DNA from: Corynebacterium falsenii
GTDB lineage: Bacteria; Actinomycetota; Actinomycetes; Mycobacteriales; Mycobacteriaceae
DNA length: 64,000 nt
Assembly: GCF_020099275.1 (NCBI RefSeq)
Contig: NZ_CP083646.1
Span: forward strand, 2,356,001 to 2,420,000
Reading direction: 5' to 3'
The position numbers and the translations under genes were made by a program. The notes under the pieces are model-generated. The model was not told the origin of the DNA, did not search any database, and saw only the letters and a program-made list of their open reading frames with translations. Of this stretch, positions 15,676 to 26,596 are shown one piece after another (position 1 is the first letter of the stretch; every line of letters starts with the position of its first letter).

Positions 15676-17218
15676 AGGCGATGCCAGCTCCGGCTCCTGA
15701 CTCCAGCTGCTGCAGCTGGGCTCGGAACGCGGAGACGGCATCCATGAGGCGGCGATCCGATTCGCCGGGCTCGTCGAGCTCCAGCCCAACCATGGGGAAG
15801 CGGATATCAGTGGGGATATCGGCATCCCGCAGGCCCATCTGACGAGCCTCACGGATGACCTGCTCGGCGGCAGCGAGAGCCGACCCGGACTGTGGACCCG
15901 AGTGTTGGGTCACCTGCTGGGAGGGCTCCTGAGACGGCTGGGCCTGCACCGGCTGGTCGCCCGAGGCGCGTCCCGTGAAAGCCGCTTTATGCTGCGGAAG
16001 CTGGGTAGAGTTCACAGCCGGGAAGGTCTTGGCGTGCGGCTCAGTACGGGGCTGCTCCTGCACACCCTCACCCGACTTCTCACCCGACTGCTCGGCAGCC
16101 TCGTCGGCGGCCTTAGTGGTTGCTGCGCTCTGGTTGGCCGCATTATCGGCTGCCTTGTCAGCGTTCTTGTCAGCGTTCTTGTCCGTGGCCTCGTCTGTGG
16201 CCTTATCGGCTGCGGCGTCCTTGCGCTCCAAGTACTCCGCGTACTCCTCGCCGTACTTCTCCACGCGCGCGGAACGCTCGCGCTTCTTGCCCTCATCCCA
16301 CAGACGATCCTGCTCGGTCCGAGGAACATCTCGCTCGATCTCCTCAAACAGGTAAGGCGCACGCGAACGCAGCTTCGCGACAAACGCCCCGGCCACGTGA
16401 CCGATGTCGAACGCCCCGCGGCGGTTTGCGATCTCCGCGTGAAACAGCACCTGCAGCAAAATGTCAGACAGCTCCGAGCACAGGTCCTGCTCCAGCCACT
16501 CCGGAGCCTCGCCCTCGCCATAAGCCTGGGCCAGTTCAATCGTCCGGTCGAGCTCGTCGGTCTCCTCGCGCAGGTAAGCCATGAGCGACTGGTGCGTCAT
16601 GCTGCGCTCCCACTCACCCTGGCGCAACGACCGAGCCATAAGCGCCACGGCGTCCTCAATCTCATCCATGACAGACGCCGGCACCTCCGTGCGCGCCGTG
16701 CGGCGCAGGCCCGCCACGGCCACCGTGTGCTCATCGGTGCCCACGATCTCGCCATCCACGACACCGCCGCCGGAATACTGAACGTCCTCAGTATCCACAT
16801 CAGCATCCACATCGCTCTTAGCGTGCTTCGCTCCCCCAGAACCAGCAGCGCCAGAAACCCCCTGGCCACCGCCCAGCTCACCGGCGGTGGTTGCGGACGT
16901 AGCGGCGTCGAGCGACGAAGGTTCAGAAGCACCAGCAGAACCCGCCTCGAGCTCCTTCGAGGGCTCCAGATGCACCGCCAAACTCGGGGCAGTGATCATC
17001 TCCTCGCCCTGCTCCAGGCGGAACAACACCAACTCGTTCTCCGGATCGGTGGTGACCAACACATCGGACTCATCAACGGTGTGCCCACCCAAATCGGCGA
17101 TCACCCATCGCACGCGAATGGGAACCTCCTCCGTGTACGAAACATCGTTGCGGAGCAGGTCAACGGCGTCCACGGGGATCATGCCGGGAAAACGCGGATC
17201 GAGGAGAACGACAGCCAT
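15653..17218 (-). CDS. mazG: MazG-like nucleoside triphosphate pyrophosphohydrolase with long low-complexity insertion
   Basis: 521 residues from ATG 17218 (AGGA 9 nt upstream). An N-terminal ~100-residue domain (MAVVLLDPRFPGMIPVDAVD) is followed by a disordered linker and the MazG domain (~205-330) with EETDELDRTIELAQ and ELSDILLQVLFHAEI, the E-x2-E/E-x2-D metal-binding helices. MazG hydrolyses dNTPs, including oxidised ones, to dNMP and PPi. After the core lies an Ala/Asp/Lys/Gln-rich segment with tandem repeats (DKNADKNADKAADNAANQ) of about 110 residues, then a short C-terminal helical domain (ALAAAEQVIREARQMGLRDA). The family member Rv1021 is ~325 residues, so much of the excess is disordered. 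Starts 11 nt after the mfd stop. Confidence 0.85.
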   Translation of the reverse strand: MAVVLLDPRFPGMIPVDAVDLLRNDVSYTEEVPIRVRWVIADLGGHTVDESDVLVTTDPENELVLFRLEQGEEMITAPSLAVHLEPSKELEAGSAGASEPSSLDAATSATTAGELGGGQGVSGAAGSGGAKHAKSDVDADVDTEDVQYSGGGVVDGEIVGTDEHTVAVAGLRRTARTEVPASVMDEIEDAVALMARSLRQGEWERSMTHQSLMAYLREETDELDRTIELAQAYGEGEAPEWLEQDLCSELSDILLQVLFHAEIANRRGAFDIGHVAGAFVAKLRSRAPYLFEEIERDVPRTEQDRLWDEGKKRERSARVEKYGEEYAEYLERKDAAADKATDEATDKNADKNADKAADNAANQSAATTKAADEAAEQSGEKSGEGVQEQPRTEPHAKTFPAVNSTQLPQHKAAFTGRASGDQPVQAQPSQEPSQQVTQHSGPQSGSALAAAEQVIREARQMGLRDADIPTDIRFPMVGLELDEPGESDRRLMDAVSAFRAQLQQLESGAGAGIASSSARQK

Positions 17219-17229
17219 AGACAAATATC

Positions 17230-20200
17230 CTACCTGGTATTAGGTTCCTTTCCACGAATATCCCTCTGCGGAATGCCCGCTAATTGGGTCAAGGCATCGG
17301 CACACCACTGCACAAGCTCCTCATCACGCAGTGGCACAGCACGCATTCCCTGCCCCACCTTCGGTGCGGGAATAAGAACAATTTTCGTCGTTGCGCGATA
17401 ATTCGCCGCCGGGAAAAGCCGCTTCAATCGCACCTGACCCGATTCCTGCAAATCAATGGGGCTGAAACTAATCTTGCTGCCTGTCGCCACCACCTCGTGC
17501 ACCTTTAGATCGCGGCACAGCAACCGCAGGCGCGAGACGACCGCGATGAGCTCGATCTCCCGCGGCGGCTCGCCATAGCGATCCCGCAGCTCCTCGATGA
17601 CGCGCTCGATCGCCTCATCCGATTCCGCCGTGGCGAACTTCCGGTAGGCCTCCAGGCGCAGCCGCTCCGAGGCGATATACTCCACCGGGATGTGCGCATC
17701 GAGGGGAAGGTCGATGCGGATCTCCTTTTTCTCCTCCTCGCGGCCATCGACCGGCTTGCCATCGGCCATCGCGCGGAACGCCTCCACGGCCTCGCTGACC
17801 AGTCGCACGTAGAGGTCGAAGCCCACGCCGGCGATGTGGCCGGACTGTTCCGCACCCAGCACGTTGCCGGCGCCGCGCATCTCCAAGTCCTTCATGGCCA
17901 CCGCCATGCCCGCGCCCAGATCGTTGTTCTGGGCAATCGTGGATAGGCGATCGTAGGACGTCTCCGTGAGCACCTCGCCGCGCGGGTACAGGAAATACGC
18001 ATAGCCCCGCTCCCGCGACCGGCCCACTCGGCCGCGCAACTGGTGCAGCTGCGACAAGCCCATGTGGTGAGCGTTCTCCACGATCAGGGTGTTCGCGTTG
18101 GAAATATCCAGGCCGGTCTCCACGATCGTGGTGCACACGAGCACATCGAACTCTCGGTCCCAGAAACCCTGCACCGTGGTCTCCAACTGTTCCTCACTCA
18201 TCTGGCCGTGTGCCACGACCACGCGGGCTTCCGGCACGAGGCGGCGGATATCGGACGCCGTCTGCTCAATCGTCTTGACCTTGTTGTGGACGTAGAAGAC
18301 CTGACCGTCGCGCAGCAGCTCGCGGCGAATCGCGGCCGCCACGTGCTTGTCCTCCTGCGGGCCCACGTAGGTCAGCACCGGGTGGCGATCCTCCGGCGGG
18401 GTGAGGATCGTCGACATCTCACGGATACCCGCCATCGACATCTCCAGCGTGCGCGGGATCGGCGTGGCCGACATCGTGAGCACATCCACGTGCGTGCGCA
18501 ACGACTTGATGTGCTCCTTATGTTCGACGCCGAACCGCTGCTCCTCGTCCACAATGATCAGGCCGAGATCTTTCCACTGCACACCAGTCTGCAGAAGGCG
18601 GTGCGTGCCGATGACGATATCCACCTCACCAGACGCCATCTGCTTAAGGATCTCCTTGGACTCCGCCGGCGAAGTAAAGCGCGACAGCTCGCGGATCGTC
18701 GTGGGGTAATCCTGCATGCGCTCCGTGAACGTCTTCATGTGCTGCTGCGCCAGCAACGTGGTGGGCACCAGCACGGCAACCTGCTTGCCGGACTGCACCG
18801 CCTTGAAGGCAGCGCGAACGGCCACCTCGGTCTTGCCATAGCCCACATCGCCGATGATCACGCGGTCCATCGGCACCGGCTTTTCCATGTCCGCCTTCAC
18901 GGCCTCGATGGCGTTGAACTGATCCTCGGTCTCGGTGAAGGGGAAGGCCTCCTCCATCTCCCGCTGCCACGGGGAATCGGGAGCAAACGCGTACCCCGGC
19001 GCGGCCTGACGAGCCGCATAGAGCTGCACCAACTCACCGGCGATCTCGCGGACGGCGCCGCGGGCCTTGCGCTTCGTGTTCTTCCAGTCCGCGCCGCCCA
19101 TCTTGGACAGCGCAGGCTTCTCCCCACCCACGTACCGGGAGAGCAGATCCAGCTGATCCATCGGCACGTACAGCTGATCGCCTGGGCCGCCGCGCTTGGA
19201 CGGAGCGTACTCGAGAACCAGGTACTCGCGGCGGGAAGCATCCGCCCCCTTGCCGATGGTGCGCTCCATCATGGTCACGAACTTGCCGATGCCGTGGGAA
19301 TCGTGAACCACCAGATCGCCGGGCTCCAGGGCCAGCGGGTCCACGCGGTTGCGCTTCTTCGCAGGCTTGCGCTTGCCCGTGGCCTTGGCGTCCACACGGT
19401 TGCCGGTGAGGTCCGTTTCCGTAAAAAACAGCAAGCTGGAGCGCTTGGCATCACCGGCGAAGGGGAACTGCAACCCTTCAAACGCCACGGCGTGGAGAAT
19501 GGTGACCTGCCCCGGCGCGGGCTCATCGGCGGTGGTGTGCTTGGGCTTGCGCAGCCGCCCCAAGCCGTGGGCACCGGTCAGGTCCACACCCACGGCCTCG
19601 GCGGCGATGCCCGCCTCGTGAAAGCGGCGCAGCATGCGCGCGGCCACCGCGGGGGTCGGGGCTGCGAAGACCACGCGCCCGCCGGATTCCACGCGCTTGC
19701 GCACGTCCGACATGAGGGTGCCGATGGCATCCATGTCACCGTGCGGGCGCGGGGCGGACTCGTACTCGAGGGTGAGCACGTCGCCTGCGGCATCAGTGGA
19801 ATCTGGGGCAGCTGCGGCATCTGCAACGCCGGCACTGAAGTCGGCCATGCCCAGCGGCGACAGCGTCCACCACGGCCGGCCCAACTTCTGCTGAGTTTTC
19901 TGCACGGCAGCCACGCTGAGGTAGGCCACATCGCCCGTCACCCCGGCGGCGTCCACGGGCGCATCGCCGCCCATCGCCGCCACGTCCCAGCCGGCTTCCA
20001 GGAATTGCTGCCCTGTCTCCGCCAGATCCACAGCCCGGCGTTCCACGGCTGCGGGCGTCACCACAATAGTGTGCGTGCGATCAGGCATGAGTTCCGGAAG
20101 AGCCACCATCGGTGCGGTGTGCAGCAACGGAATGAGCGACTCCATACCCTGGACCTGGATCTTCTGGCTGATCTTGTCCAGCATCTCCGCAAGCTCCGCC

Positions 20201-21039
20201 TGACCCGCAAGGTCCTGGGCAGCCTTCGCGGCCTTGCCCGCCACCTCATCGGTGATGATGAGCTCACGACAGGGGTACACGAACACCTCCGGGGCCTCGA
20301 CCCCAGGAATGGTGCGCTGATCGCCCACGTTGAACGGGCGAACCTCGCTGACCTCATCACCCCAGAAATCCACGCGCACGGGCAGCTCCTCCGTGGCGGG
20401 GAAGATATCCACGATGCCGCCGCGGATGGCGAAGTGACCGCGCTTGCCCACCACATCGACATGGCTGTAACCCAGCTCCACGAGGCGCTGCTGGAGGGAA
20501 TCAAACTCCAGCTCCTCCCCCTCGGCCAGGCGGATCGGCTCCACGGCGCCCAGATTGGATTGCACCGGCTGCACCAGCGCGCGCGTCGGGGCCACGACGA
20601 CCTTCAGCGGGCCCTGCGGGTCGGTGGCTGCCTTATTGGCTGCCGTGCCCGCTGCACCGCTAGCCAGAGCCAGGCGCCGCAGCACCCGCATCCGCGTGCT
20701 CACCGTCTCCACGGCAGGCGACAGCTTCTCGTGCGGCAACGTCTCCCACGACGGGAACAGCTCCACCGCCTCCCCGAGCATGTACTTCAACACCGTCGTG
20801 AGGTCCTGGGCCTGCCTACCCGTGGCCGTCACCACCAACACGGGGCTGCGCTGCGCCAGCGCGCCCACCACGAACGGCCACGCGCCATCGGGTGCCTGCA
20901 TGTGCAGGCTCGGCTCCCCCACATGCGTGAGCATGCCGCGCAGCTTGTCATCCTGGGCGGCGGCGCGCAGCACGCCCTCCAGACTGGGCGAGTTGGCGGA
21001 CGGGATACGGGGATTACCATGGGGTGTGGTCATGATCAT
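17230..21039 (-). CDS. mfd: Transcription-repair coupling factor
   Basis: 1269 residues, full length. UvrB-like N-terminal region ([20 protein letters not shown]), RNA-polymerase-interacting domain after residue ~570 ([20 protein letters not shown]), then RecG-like translocase with [49 protein letters not shown] and [20 protein letters not shown], and a C-terminal TRCF domain. It removes stalled RNA polymerase and recruits UvrA. Operon with mazG as in M. tuberculosis Rv1020-Rv1021. ATG at 21033 is an equal alternative start. A ~1000-codon open frame on the opposite strand is a GC-bias shadow. Confidence 0.97.
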   Translation of the reverse strand: MIMTTPHGNPRIPSANSPSLEGVLRAAAQDDKLRGMLTHVGEPSLHMQAPDGAWPFVVGALAQRSPVLVVTATGRQAQDLTTVLKYMLGEAVELFPSWETLPHEKLSPAVETVSTRMRVLRRLALASGAAGTAANKAATDPQGPLKVVVAPTRALVQPVQSNLGAVEPIRLAEGEELEFDSLQQRLVELGYSHVDVVGKRGHFAIRGGIVDIFPATEELPVRVDFWGDEVSEVRPFNVGDQRTIPGVEAPEVFVYPCRELIITDEVAGKAAKAAQDLAGQAELAEMLDKISQKIQVQGMESLIPLLHTAPMVALPELMPDRTHTIVVTPAAVERRAVDLAETGQQFLEAGWDVAAMGGDAPVDAAGVTGDVAYLSVAAVQKTQQKLGRPWWTLSPLGMADFSAGVADAAAAPDSTDAAGDVLTLEYESAPRPHGDMDAIGTLMSDVRKRVESGGRVVFAAPTPAVAARMLRRFHEAGIAAEAVGVDLTGAHGLGRLRKPKHTTADEPAPGQVTILHAVAFEGLQFPFAGDAKRSSLLFFTETDLTGNRVDAKATGKRKPAKKRNRVDPLALEPGDLVVHDSHGIGKFVTMMERTIGKGADASRREYLVLEYAPSKRGGPGDQLYVPMDQLDLLSRYVGGEKPALSKMGGADWKNTKRKARGAVREIAGELVQLYAARQAAPGYAFAPDSPWQREMEEAFPFTETEDQFNAIEAVKADMEKPVPMDRVIIGDVGYGKTEVAVRAAFKAVQSGKQVAVLVPTTLLAQQHMKTFTERMQDYPTTIRELSRFTSPAESKEILKQMASGEVDIVIGTHRLLQTGVQWKDLGLIIVDEEQRFGVEHKEHIKSLRTHVDVLTMSATPIPRTLEMSMAGIREMSTILTPPEDRHPVLTYVGPQEDKHVAAAIRRELLRDGQVFYVHNKVKTIEQTASDIRRLVPEARVVVAHGQMSEEQLETTVQGFWDREFDVLVCTTIVETGLDISNANTLIVENAHHMGLSQLHQLRGRVGRSRERGYAYFLYPRGEVLTETSYDRLSTIAQNNDLGAGMAVAMKDLEMRGAGNVLGAEQSGHIAGVGFDLYVRLVSEAVEAFRAMADGKPVDGREEEKKEIRIDLPLDAHIPVEYIASERLRLEAYRKFATAESDEAIERVIEELRDRYGEPPREIELIAVVSRLRLLCRDLKVHEVVATGSKISFSPIDLQESGQVRLKRLFPAANYRATTKIVLIPAPKVGQGMRAVPLRDEELVQWCADALTQLAGIPQRDIRGKEPNTR

Positions 21040-21135
21040 TAAGTCTAACCACGGGGCAGGAACCTCTTATTCCACCCATCTATTTCTAACCGGCAGAGAG
21101 GTTCATGTAATGTGACCGGTGCGCGTACCGCGCGG

Positions 21136-21207
21136 TCTCCCATGGTGTAATTGGCAACACTACGGTTTTTGGTACCGTCATTCTAGGTTCGAGTCCTGGT
21201 GGGAGAG
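21136..21207 (+). tRNA. tRNA-Gln (anticodon UUG)
   Basis: 72 nt. Acceptor TCTCCCA/TGGGAGA, D-arm with AATTGGCA, anticodon stem ACGGT/ACCGT around TTTTGGT (anticodon TTG), T-arm CTAGG-TTCGAGT-CCTGG, discriminator G, no CCA encoded. Same location as a glutamine tRNA near mfd/glmU in related actinobacteria. Confidence 0.95.
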
Positions 21208-21214
21208 CTTTTTT

Positions 21215-22573
21215 ATGCACATTTCTTGGAAGTGGTTCACCGACAAGTTCGTCGGCACCCCGCCCGATTCCGACCTCGACAACGTGGAGGAAAACTCCGG
21301 GCGCTATTCCCTCGGCTTCGGCGCGCAAAACATCGGCGATCAGATCGTCTCCGCCAAGACCGTCCTGCCGTGGTTCCTCACCTCCGTCGGCGGTCCCGCG
21401 TGGGTGATCTCCTTCCTCGTCCCGGTGCGCGAGTCCGGCTCCATGCTCCCCCAGGCGTTCCTGCGCCCGTGGCTGCAACACTTCCATCGCCGGCTGCCGT
21501 TCATGCTCGTCGGCGCCGCTGGCCAGGCCGTCGCGTGCGTCATTATGCTGTTCACCGCCTTGTTCGCGCATGGCACGGTAGCGGGTTTGCTCATTCTGGC
21601 CTCCCTGGCGCTGCTCGCCACCGCCCGCGCGCTGGTCTCGCTGACCAGCAAGGACGTCGCCGGCCGCGTGGTGCCCAAGGGCTACCGCGGCCACCTCACC
21701 GGCTTCGCCACCACGCTCTCGGGCGCGGTCGCGATCGTCGTGGGCATCGTGCTGCAAGCGCTGCGCGGCGACCTCACGACCACAACTTTTGCCGTGTTGT
21801 TCGTCATCGCCGCGCTCTCCTGGGTCGCCGCGATCATGTTCTTTAGAGGCATCCGCGAGCAGGTCGTGGAGGACGTCGGCAACGTCCCCTCCAAAGAGGA
21901 CGGCTGGCTGCGCCAAGTCTGGGTCGACATCCGCGACCTGCTGAGCTCCGACCCCGCCTTCCGCCGCTTCGTCATCGTCCGTACCCTGCTGCTCACCAGT
22001 GCCCTGTCGCCGACATTCATCGTCGCCATCGCCAGCCACGTCCGCGCCGACGGTCTCGCCGCCAGCATCTTCACCGGCCTCGGCACCTTCGTGCTCGCCT
22101 CCGGCGTGGCCTCGCTGCTGGCTGGCCGCGTGTCGGGGTGGCTCTCTGATGTTTCCAGTCGCAACACGATGACGGGGGCCGCCCTGTTGGCGTCGACGAT
22201 CCTGGTGATCACGGTGGTTCTCACCCTGATATCCGACGCCACCAGCAACCCACAGACACCCGACCGAACTGGAGCCGAAATAGCCCTGATCTGGTGGTTG
22301 CCCGTGGCGTTCTTCGTGGTGTCGCTCGCGCACGCCGCCATTCGCGTGGCCCGCAGCACATACATCGTGGACATGGCCGAAGGCGAACAGCGCACACGCT
22401 ACGTGTCCGTGGCCAACACGCTCATGGGCATCCTTCTGCTCATCGTTGGTGCTTTCACGTCTGTGCTGGCCATCGGTGGTCCGCAGTGGGCGCTGGCGGC
22501 GCTGGCGCTGTTCGGCTTCACCGGTGCGGCGCTCTCGCACACGCTGCCCGAGGTGTCGCTGGGTAAGCAGTAG
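21215..22573 (+). CDS. MFS permease of unknown substrate
   Basis: 452 residues from ATG 21215, only 7 nt after the tRNA-Gln 3' end, so mRNA may arise from the tRNA precursor and have almost no leader. About 11-12 hydrophobic segments; short MFS-type motifs (FLRPWLQHFHRRLPFMLVGA between early helices, AGRVSGWLSDVSSRNTMTGA after the sixth). A cytosolic N-terminus of ~35 residues (DSDLDNVEENSGRYSLGFGA) precedes the first helix. Substrate cannot be predicted. Confidence 0.8.
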   Translation: MHISWKWFTDKFVGTPPDSDLDNVEENSGRYSLGFGAQNIGDQIVSAKTVLPWFLTSVGGPAWVISFLVPVRESGSMLPQAFLRPWLQHFHRRLPFMLVGAAGQAVACVIMLFTALFAHGTVAGLLILASLALLATARALVSLTSKDVAGRVVPKGYRGHLTGFATTLSGAVAIVVGIVLQALRGDLTTTTFAVLFVIAALSWVAAIMFFRGIREQVVEDVGNVPSKEDGWLRQVWVDIRDLLSSDPAFRRFVIVRTLLLTSALSPTFIVAIASHVRADGLAASIFTGLGTFVLASGVASLLAGRVSGWLSDVSSRNTMTGAALLASTILVITVVLTLISDATSNPQTPDRTGAEIALIWWLPVAFFVVSLAHAAIRVARSTYIVDMAEGEQRTRYVSVANTLMGILLLIVGAFTSVLAIGGPQWALAALALFGFTGAALSHTLPEVSLGKQ

Positions 22574-22817
22574 GCCGAGCGGACAAGCTGGTGCCGCTGG
22601 TGGGAAGTCGCTGGAACTGACGGGAACTGGCCAGAACTCGTTGAGAATGAGGCAGCCATCACTATGCTGGGGAGAATAACCGGCTAGAACAACGAGCGGC
22701 CGGGCTACTCGCGCAGCCGCTCGACCGTAAACACCCATACAGAAGCATTACTAGCTTTTCTAGCTTTTACTAGCTTTACTACAAGCCCCACTAAGGACCG
22801 AAGGACCACACATAACC
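22574..22817 (+). promoter_or_regulatory. glmU upstream region: promoter, hairpin, triple repeat
   Basis: Promoter TTGAGA (22641-22646), 16-nt spacer, TATGCT (22663-22668). A hairpin CGAGCGGC (22693-22700)/GCCGCTCG (22716-22723) would sit in the 5' UTR. Then three units of CTAGCTTTTA-type (22751-22759, 22760-22769, 22770-22778) and two AAGGA boxes before the GTG start. A ~145-nt leader with hairpin and repeats could be regulatory. Confidence 0.5.
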
Positions 22818-24356
22818 GTGACGACAACCGACGACACAGCACGCCAGCCCAGCGACAACTCCTCGCTCCCCTCCTCCGCAGCACACACCGCCGTGATCGT
22901 GCTCGCAGCGGGCGCGGGAACGCGCATGAAGTCGAAGACGCAGAAGACGCTCCACGCCATCGGCGGGCGCACCCTGCTCTCCCACAGCCTGCACGCCGCC
23001 GCCGGAGTGAACCCCGATCATATCGTGGCAGTCATCGGCCACGGCCGTGAGCAGGTCGGCCCCGCCGTCGACGAGGTCGCCGGCGAGCTGGATCGGCCCA
23101 TCGCCACCGCCGTTCAGGAAGAACAAAACGGCACCGGCCACGCCGTGCAGTGCGGCATGGCCGAGCTGGACGGCTTTGAGGGCACCGTGATCGTCACCAA
23201 TGCCGACGTGCCGCTGCTCACCAGCGCCACCCTTGACCGGCTCATCACCGCCCACACCGAGGTCCCCACCGCCGTGACCGTACTGTCCGTCCAACAGGAC
23301 GACCCCACCGGATACGGCCGCATCCTGCGCTCCGACGACGGCGAAGTGACCGCCATCGTCGAAGAAAAAGACGCCTCCGAAGATCAGCGCCGCATCACCG
23401 AGGTGAACTCCGGCGTCTTCGCCTTCGACGCCGCCATCCTGCGCAGCGCCCTCAGTGGCCTGAACACCAACAACGCTCAAGGTGAGCTCTACCTTACCGA
23501 CGTGCTGAGCATCGCCCGCTCCGAGGGACACCCCGTGCGAGCCCACATGGCCGAAGACGCACGCGAACTTGCTGGCGTCAACGACCGAGTACAACTAGCC
23601 GCAGCCGGCGCCGAGCTCAATCGCCGCACCGTCGAAGCCGCCATGCGAGGCGGAGCCACCATCATCGACCCGCGCACCACGCGCATCGACGTGGACGTCA
23701 CCATCGGCCAGGACGTCACCATCCTGCCCGGCACCCAGCTGCTCGGCCGCACCTCCATCGCCGACGACGCCACCGTGGGCCCAGACACCACGCTCACCAA
23801 CGTCACGGTCGGGGAAGGCTCGTCCGTAATCCGCACCCACGGCATCGACGCCGCCATCGGCGCCAACGCCGAAGTCGGCCCCTTCACCTACCTGCGCCCC
23901 GGCACCGTGCTCGGCGACGAGGGCAAGCTCGGCGGATTCGTCGAAACCAAGAAGGCCAACATCGGTCGCGGCTCCAAGGTGCCGCACCTGACCTACGTGG
24001 GCGACGCCACCATCGGCGAATACTCCAACATCGGCGCATCCAGCGTGTTCGTGAACTACGACGGTGTGAACAAGCACCACACCACCGTGGGATCGCACGT
24101 GCGCACCGGCTCGGACACCATGTTCATCGCGCCCGTCGTCGTCGGCGATGGTGCCTACTCCGGCGCCGGAACCGTGCTCAAGGACGACGTGCCGCCGGGA
24201 GCCCTCGCCGTCTCCGGCGGACACCAGCGCAACATCGAGGGCTGGGTGGCAAAGAAGCGCCCCGGCTCCGCAGCAGCGAAGGCCGGCGAGGAAGCCGCCC
24301 AGCGCGTCGCCAACGGTGGCTCCCCCACCACTACCCCGCAGCAACGCGAGGAATGA
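22818..24356 (+). CDS. glmU: Bifunctional GlmU: GlcNAc-1-P uridyltransferase / GlcN-1-P acetyltransferase
   Basis: 512 residues from GTG 22818. Pyrophosphorylase domain: [20 protein letters not shown] (~31-50), QNGTGHAVQ and NADVPLL. The C-terminal left-handed beta-helix acetyltransferase has hexapeptide repeats and active-site elements [20 protein letters not shown] and [13 protein letters not shown]. It makes UDP-GlcNAc for peptidoglycan, arabinogalactan linker and mycothiol. A Ser/Ala/Thr-rich tail of ~30 residues is disordered. Order glmU-prs-rplY-pth matches Rv1018c-Rv1014c. Confidence 0.97.
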   Translation: MTTTDDTARQPSDNSSLPSSAAHTAVIVLAAGAGTRMKSKTQKTLHAIGGRTLLSHSLHAAAGVNPDHIVAVIGHGREQVGPAVDEVAGELDRPIATAVQEEQNGTGHAVQCGMAELDGFEGTVIVTNADVPLLTSATLDRLITAHTEVPTAVTVLSVQQDDPTGYGRILRSDDGEVTAIVEEKDASEDQRRITEVNSGVFAFDAAILRSALSGLNTNNAQGELYLTDVLSIARSEGHPVRAHMAEDARELAGVNDRVQLAAAGAELNRRTVEAAMRGGATIIDPRTTRIDVDVTIGQDVTILPGTQLLGRTSIADDATVGPDTTLTNVTVGEGSSVIRTHGIDAAIGANAEVGPFTYLRPGTVLGDEGKLGGFVETKKANIGRGSKVPHLTYVGDATIGEYSNIGASSVFVNYDGVNKHHTTVGSHVRTGSDTMFIAPVVVGDGAYSGAGTVLKDDVPPGALAVSGGHQRNIEGWVAKKRPGSAAAKAGEEAAQRVANGGSPTTTPQQREE

Positions 24357-24530
24357 TCTCGACTAAACTGGGAAAAGGCTTATTCGGCTGATTCGCACCC
24401 GCTGTGCTTGTGTGACGGTGTCGCTGCGGTTTAGCTTGGGTCTTAGCCTGGTTTTAGCTCGGGAGCGTCCGCTCGCAGTACGTGCGTGGACGCAACACCA
24501 TTGGACAACTTTCGGAAGGTCAGACAACAC

Positions 24531-25502
24531 GTGTCCACCACCCATTGGATCGACAACCAAAAGAACCTGATGCTGTTCAGCGGCCGCGCGCACCCCGCTC
24601 TGGGCGAGGCCGTAGCCCGCGAGCTAGGCATCGAGGTCACCCCCACCACCGCGCGCGACTTCGCCAACGGCGAGATCTTCGTCCGCTTCGAAGAGTCCGT
24701 CCGCGGCTCCGACGCCTTCGTGCTGCAGTCCCACCCCCAGCCACTGAATAACTGGCTGATGGAGCAGCTCATCATGATCGACGCGCTCAAGCGCGGATCC
24801 GCGAAGCGCATCACCGCCGTGCTGCCCTTCTTCCCGTACGCACGCCAGGATAAGAAGCACCGCGGCCGCGAGCCGATCTCCGCCCGCCTGGTCGCCGACC
24901 TTCTCAAGACCGCAGGTGCCGACCGCATCGTGTCCGTGGACCTGCACACCGACCAGATCCAGGGCTTCTTCGACGGCCCGGTCGATCACATGCACGCCAT
25001 GCCGATCCTCACCGACTACGTCAAGCAGAACTACAACCTGGACAACATCTGCGTGGTCAGCCCCGACGCCGGCCGCGTGAAGGTCGCCGAGAAGTGGGCC
25101 AACACCCTGGGCGATGCCCCCATGGCCTTCATCCACAAGACCCGCTCCGTTGACGTCGCCAACGAGGTGACCTCCAACCGCGTGGTCGGCGACGTGGAAG
25201 GCCGCACCTGCGTGCTGCTCGACGACATGATCGACACCGGCGGAACCATCGCCGGCGCCGTGGGCGTGCTGCGCGAAGCCGGCGCAGGCGATGTCATCAT
25301 CGCCACCACCCACGGCGTGTTCAGCGGCCCCGCCCGCGAGCGCCTAAGCAACTGCGGTGCCCGCGAGATCATCACCACCGACACCCTGCCGCAGTCCACC
25401 GAGGGCTGGGACAACCTCACCGTGCTGCCGATCGCGCCGCTGGTCGCCAAGACCATCCACGAGATCTTCGAGAACGGTTCCGTGACGACCCTGTTCGAGT
25501 AA
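24531..25502 (+). CDS. prs: Ribose-phosphate pyrophosphokinase
   Basis: 323 residues from GTG 24531 (weak GGAAGG 11 nt upstream); a GTG at 24486 would add 15 residues unlike the family. Makes PRPP from ribose-5-phosphate and ATP for nucleotides, His/Trp and decaprenyl-phosphoryl-arabinose. Seen: NLMLFSGRAHPALGEAVARE, ATP loop RQDKKHRGREPISARLVADL, metal-site DLHTDQIQGFFDGPVDHM, PRPP loop VLLDDMIDTGGTI. Confidence 0.97.
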   Translation: MSTTHWIDNQKNLMLFSGRAHPALGEAVARELGIEVTPTTARDFANGEIFVRFEESVRGSDAFVLQSHPQPLNNWLMEQLIMIDALKRGSAKRITAVLPFFPYARQDKKHRGREPISARLVADLLKTAGADRIVSVDLHTDQIQGFFDGPVDHMHAMPILTDYVKQNYNLDNICVVSPDAGRVKVAEKWANTLGDAPMAFIHKTRSVDVANEVTSNRVVGDVEGRTCVLLDDMIDTGGTIAGAVGVLREAGAGDVIIATTHGVFSGPARERLSNCGAREIITTDTLPQSTEGWDNLTVLPIAPLVAKTIHEIFENGSVTTLFE

Positions 25503-25518
25503 TTCGAGCGAATCACCC

Positions 25519-25557
25519 GCGCCGCACCGGTTTTTCCTAACCGGGCGGCGCTTTGTT
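25519..25557 (+). terminator. prs terminator
   Basis: Stem GCGCCGC-A-CCGGTT with AACCGG-G-CGGCGC, 6-nt loop, followed by TTTGTTATT. Sits 17 nt after the prs stop. Confidence 0.85.
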
Positions 25558-25862
25558 ATTATGATTGCTGCATCTCGGCGAGGGCTGGCTTCGGCTGGCC
25601 GTTATCGGCGCGACAAACCCACTTTCACCGCAAAGTGCTCACGAGGCACCCGCTGTGTGTTCGTCCAGTAGGACAAGCAGGCACGGATCAGCCAGAGGTC
25701 ACTTTGGGTGCAATGGACACACTATTGCCGCCGCGAGACGCCGCGGCTTTTTTCATGCCCGCGGTACCTGCAACGCAGCGTGCTCATTGGTTAACCCCAA
25801 GAGGCGCGCACCAAGAACAGCAACGTTCACGACACAACCGTTCATTACCCCAAGGAGAACCC
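25558..25862 (+). ncRNA. Structured leader of rplY with internal terminator (candidate attenuator)
   Basis: Between the prs terminator and rplY there are 305 nt with no convincing ORF. Hairpins include CACTTT-CACCGC-AAAGTG (about 25619-25637). At 25730-25753 GCCGCG-AGACGC-CGCGGC is followed by TTTTTT, a textbook intrinsic terminator, yet it sits 110 nt before the rplY ATG and after no gene. Transcription of rplY must read through it or start downstream, suggesting attenuation (for example by L25 protein) or a small RNA. No known riboswitch recognised. Confidence 0.5.
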
Positions 25863-26534
25863 ATGGCTCACAACATCACCCGCCTCAAGGGCGAACTGCG
25901 CACCGAGTTCGGCAAGGGCGCTTCCCGTCGCCTGCGCCGCGACTTCCGCATCCCCGCCGTCGTCTACGGCAACGGCCTCGACCCGATGCACGTTCACGTC
26001 GACATCCTGGAGTTCCAGGCAATCCTGCGTAACGAGGGCGTCAACGCCGTCCTCGAGCTCGAGGTTGAAGGCCAGGACCACCTCGTCATGATCAAGGCCG
26101 TGGATCAGAACGTTCTGACCCTCGACGTTGACCACGCCGACCTGCTCAACGTGAAGCGCGGCGAAAAGGTCGAGGTCGACGTGCCGGTCGTCTTCCAGGG
26201 CGAGGCTGCTCCGGGCGCACTGGTTACCCAGGATGCGGACGTCATCACCATCGAGGCCGACGTCATGAACATCCCGGAAGAGATCGTTCTCGACATCGAG
26301 GGCAAGGAAATCGGCTTCCAGATCACCGCTGGCGACGTTCAGATGCCGGGCAACGCTTCCCTGGTCTCCGACCCGGAGACCCTCATCATCAACATCGTCG
26401 AGCCCGAGGAAGAAGAGCTGCCTGAGCCCGGCGAAGAGGGCGAGGACGAGGCTCTCGGCGAGGCTGCCGACGAGGAAGGTACCGAGGAAGGCACCACCGG
26501 CGAAGGCTCCGAGGACAACGACTCCGAGGAGTAA
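25863..26534 (+). CDS. rplY: 50S ribosomal protein L25, CTC-type long form
   Basis: 223 residues from ATG 25863, strong AAGGAG. N-terminal 5S-rRNA-binding L25 domain (RLKGELRTEFGKGASRRLRR, VYGNG) and C-terminal TL5/CTC beta domain, then a very acidic tail of ~45 residues (EEEELPEPGEEGEDEA and beyond). Long CTC forms are general in actinobacteria. Followed by a strong terminator. Confidence 0.95.
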   Translation: MAHNITRLKGELRTEFGKGASRRLRRDFRIPAVVYGNGLDPMHVHVDILEFQAILRNEGVNAVLELEVEGQDHLVMIKAVDQNVLTLDVDHADLLNVKRGEKVEVDVPVVFQGEAAPGALVTQDADVITIEADVMNIPEEIVLDIEGKEIGFQITAGDVQMPGNASLVSDPETLIINIVEPEEEELPEPGEEGEDEALGEAADEEGTEEGTTGEGSEDNDSEE

Positions 26535-26596
26535 TCCCCTCTCCCCCGCTGACGCACTTGTGTGTCAGTACCCCAGCGCTCCGGCACTGGTGGCCT

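Noticed and set aside
18043..21042. A ~1000-codon plus-strand open frame opposite mfd
   Set aside because: It is the antisense shadow of a full-length mfd with all motifs; composition (His/Arg/Leu-rich) is typical of GC-driven antisense frames.
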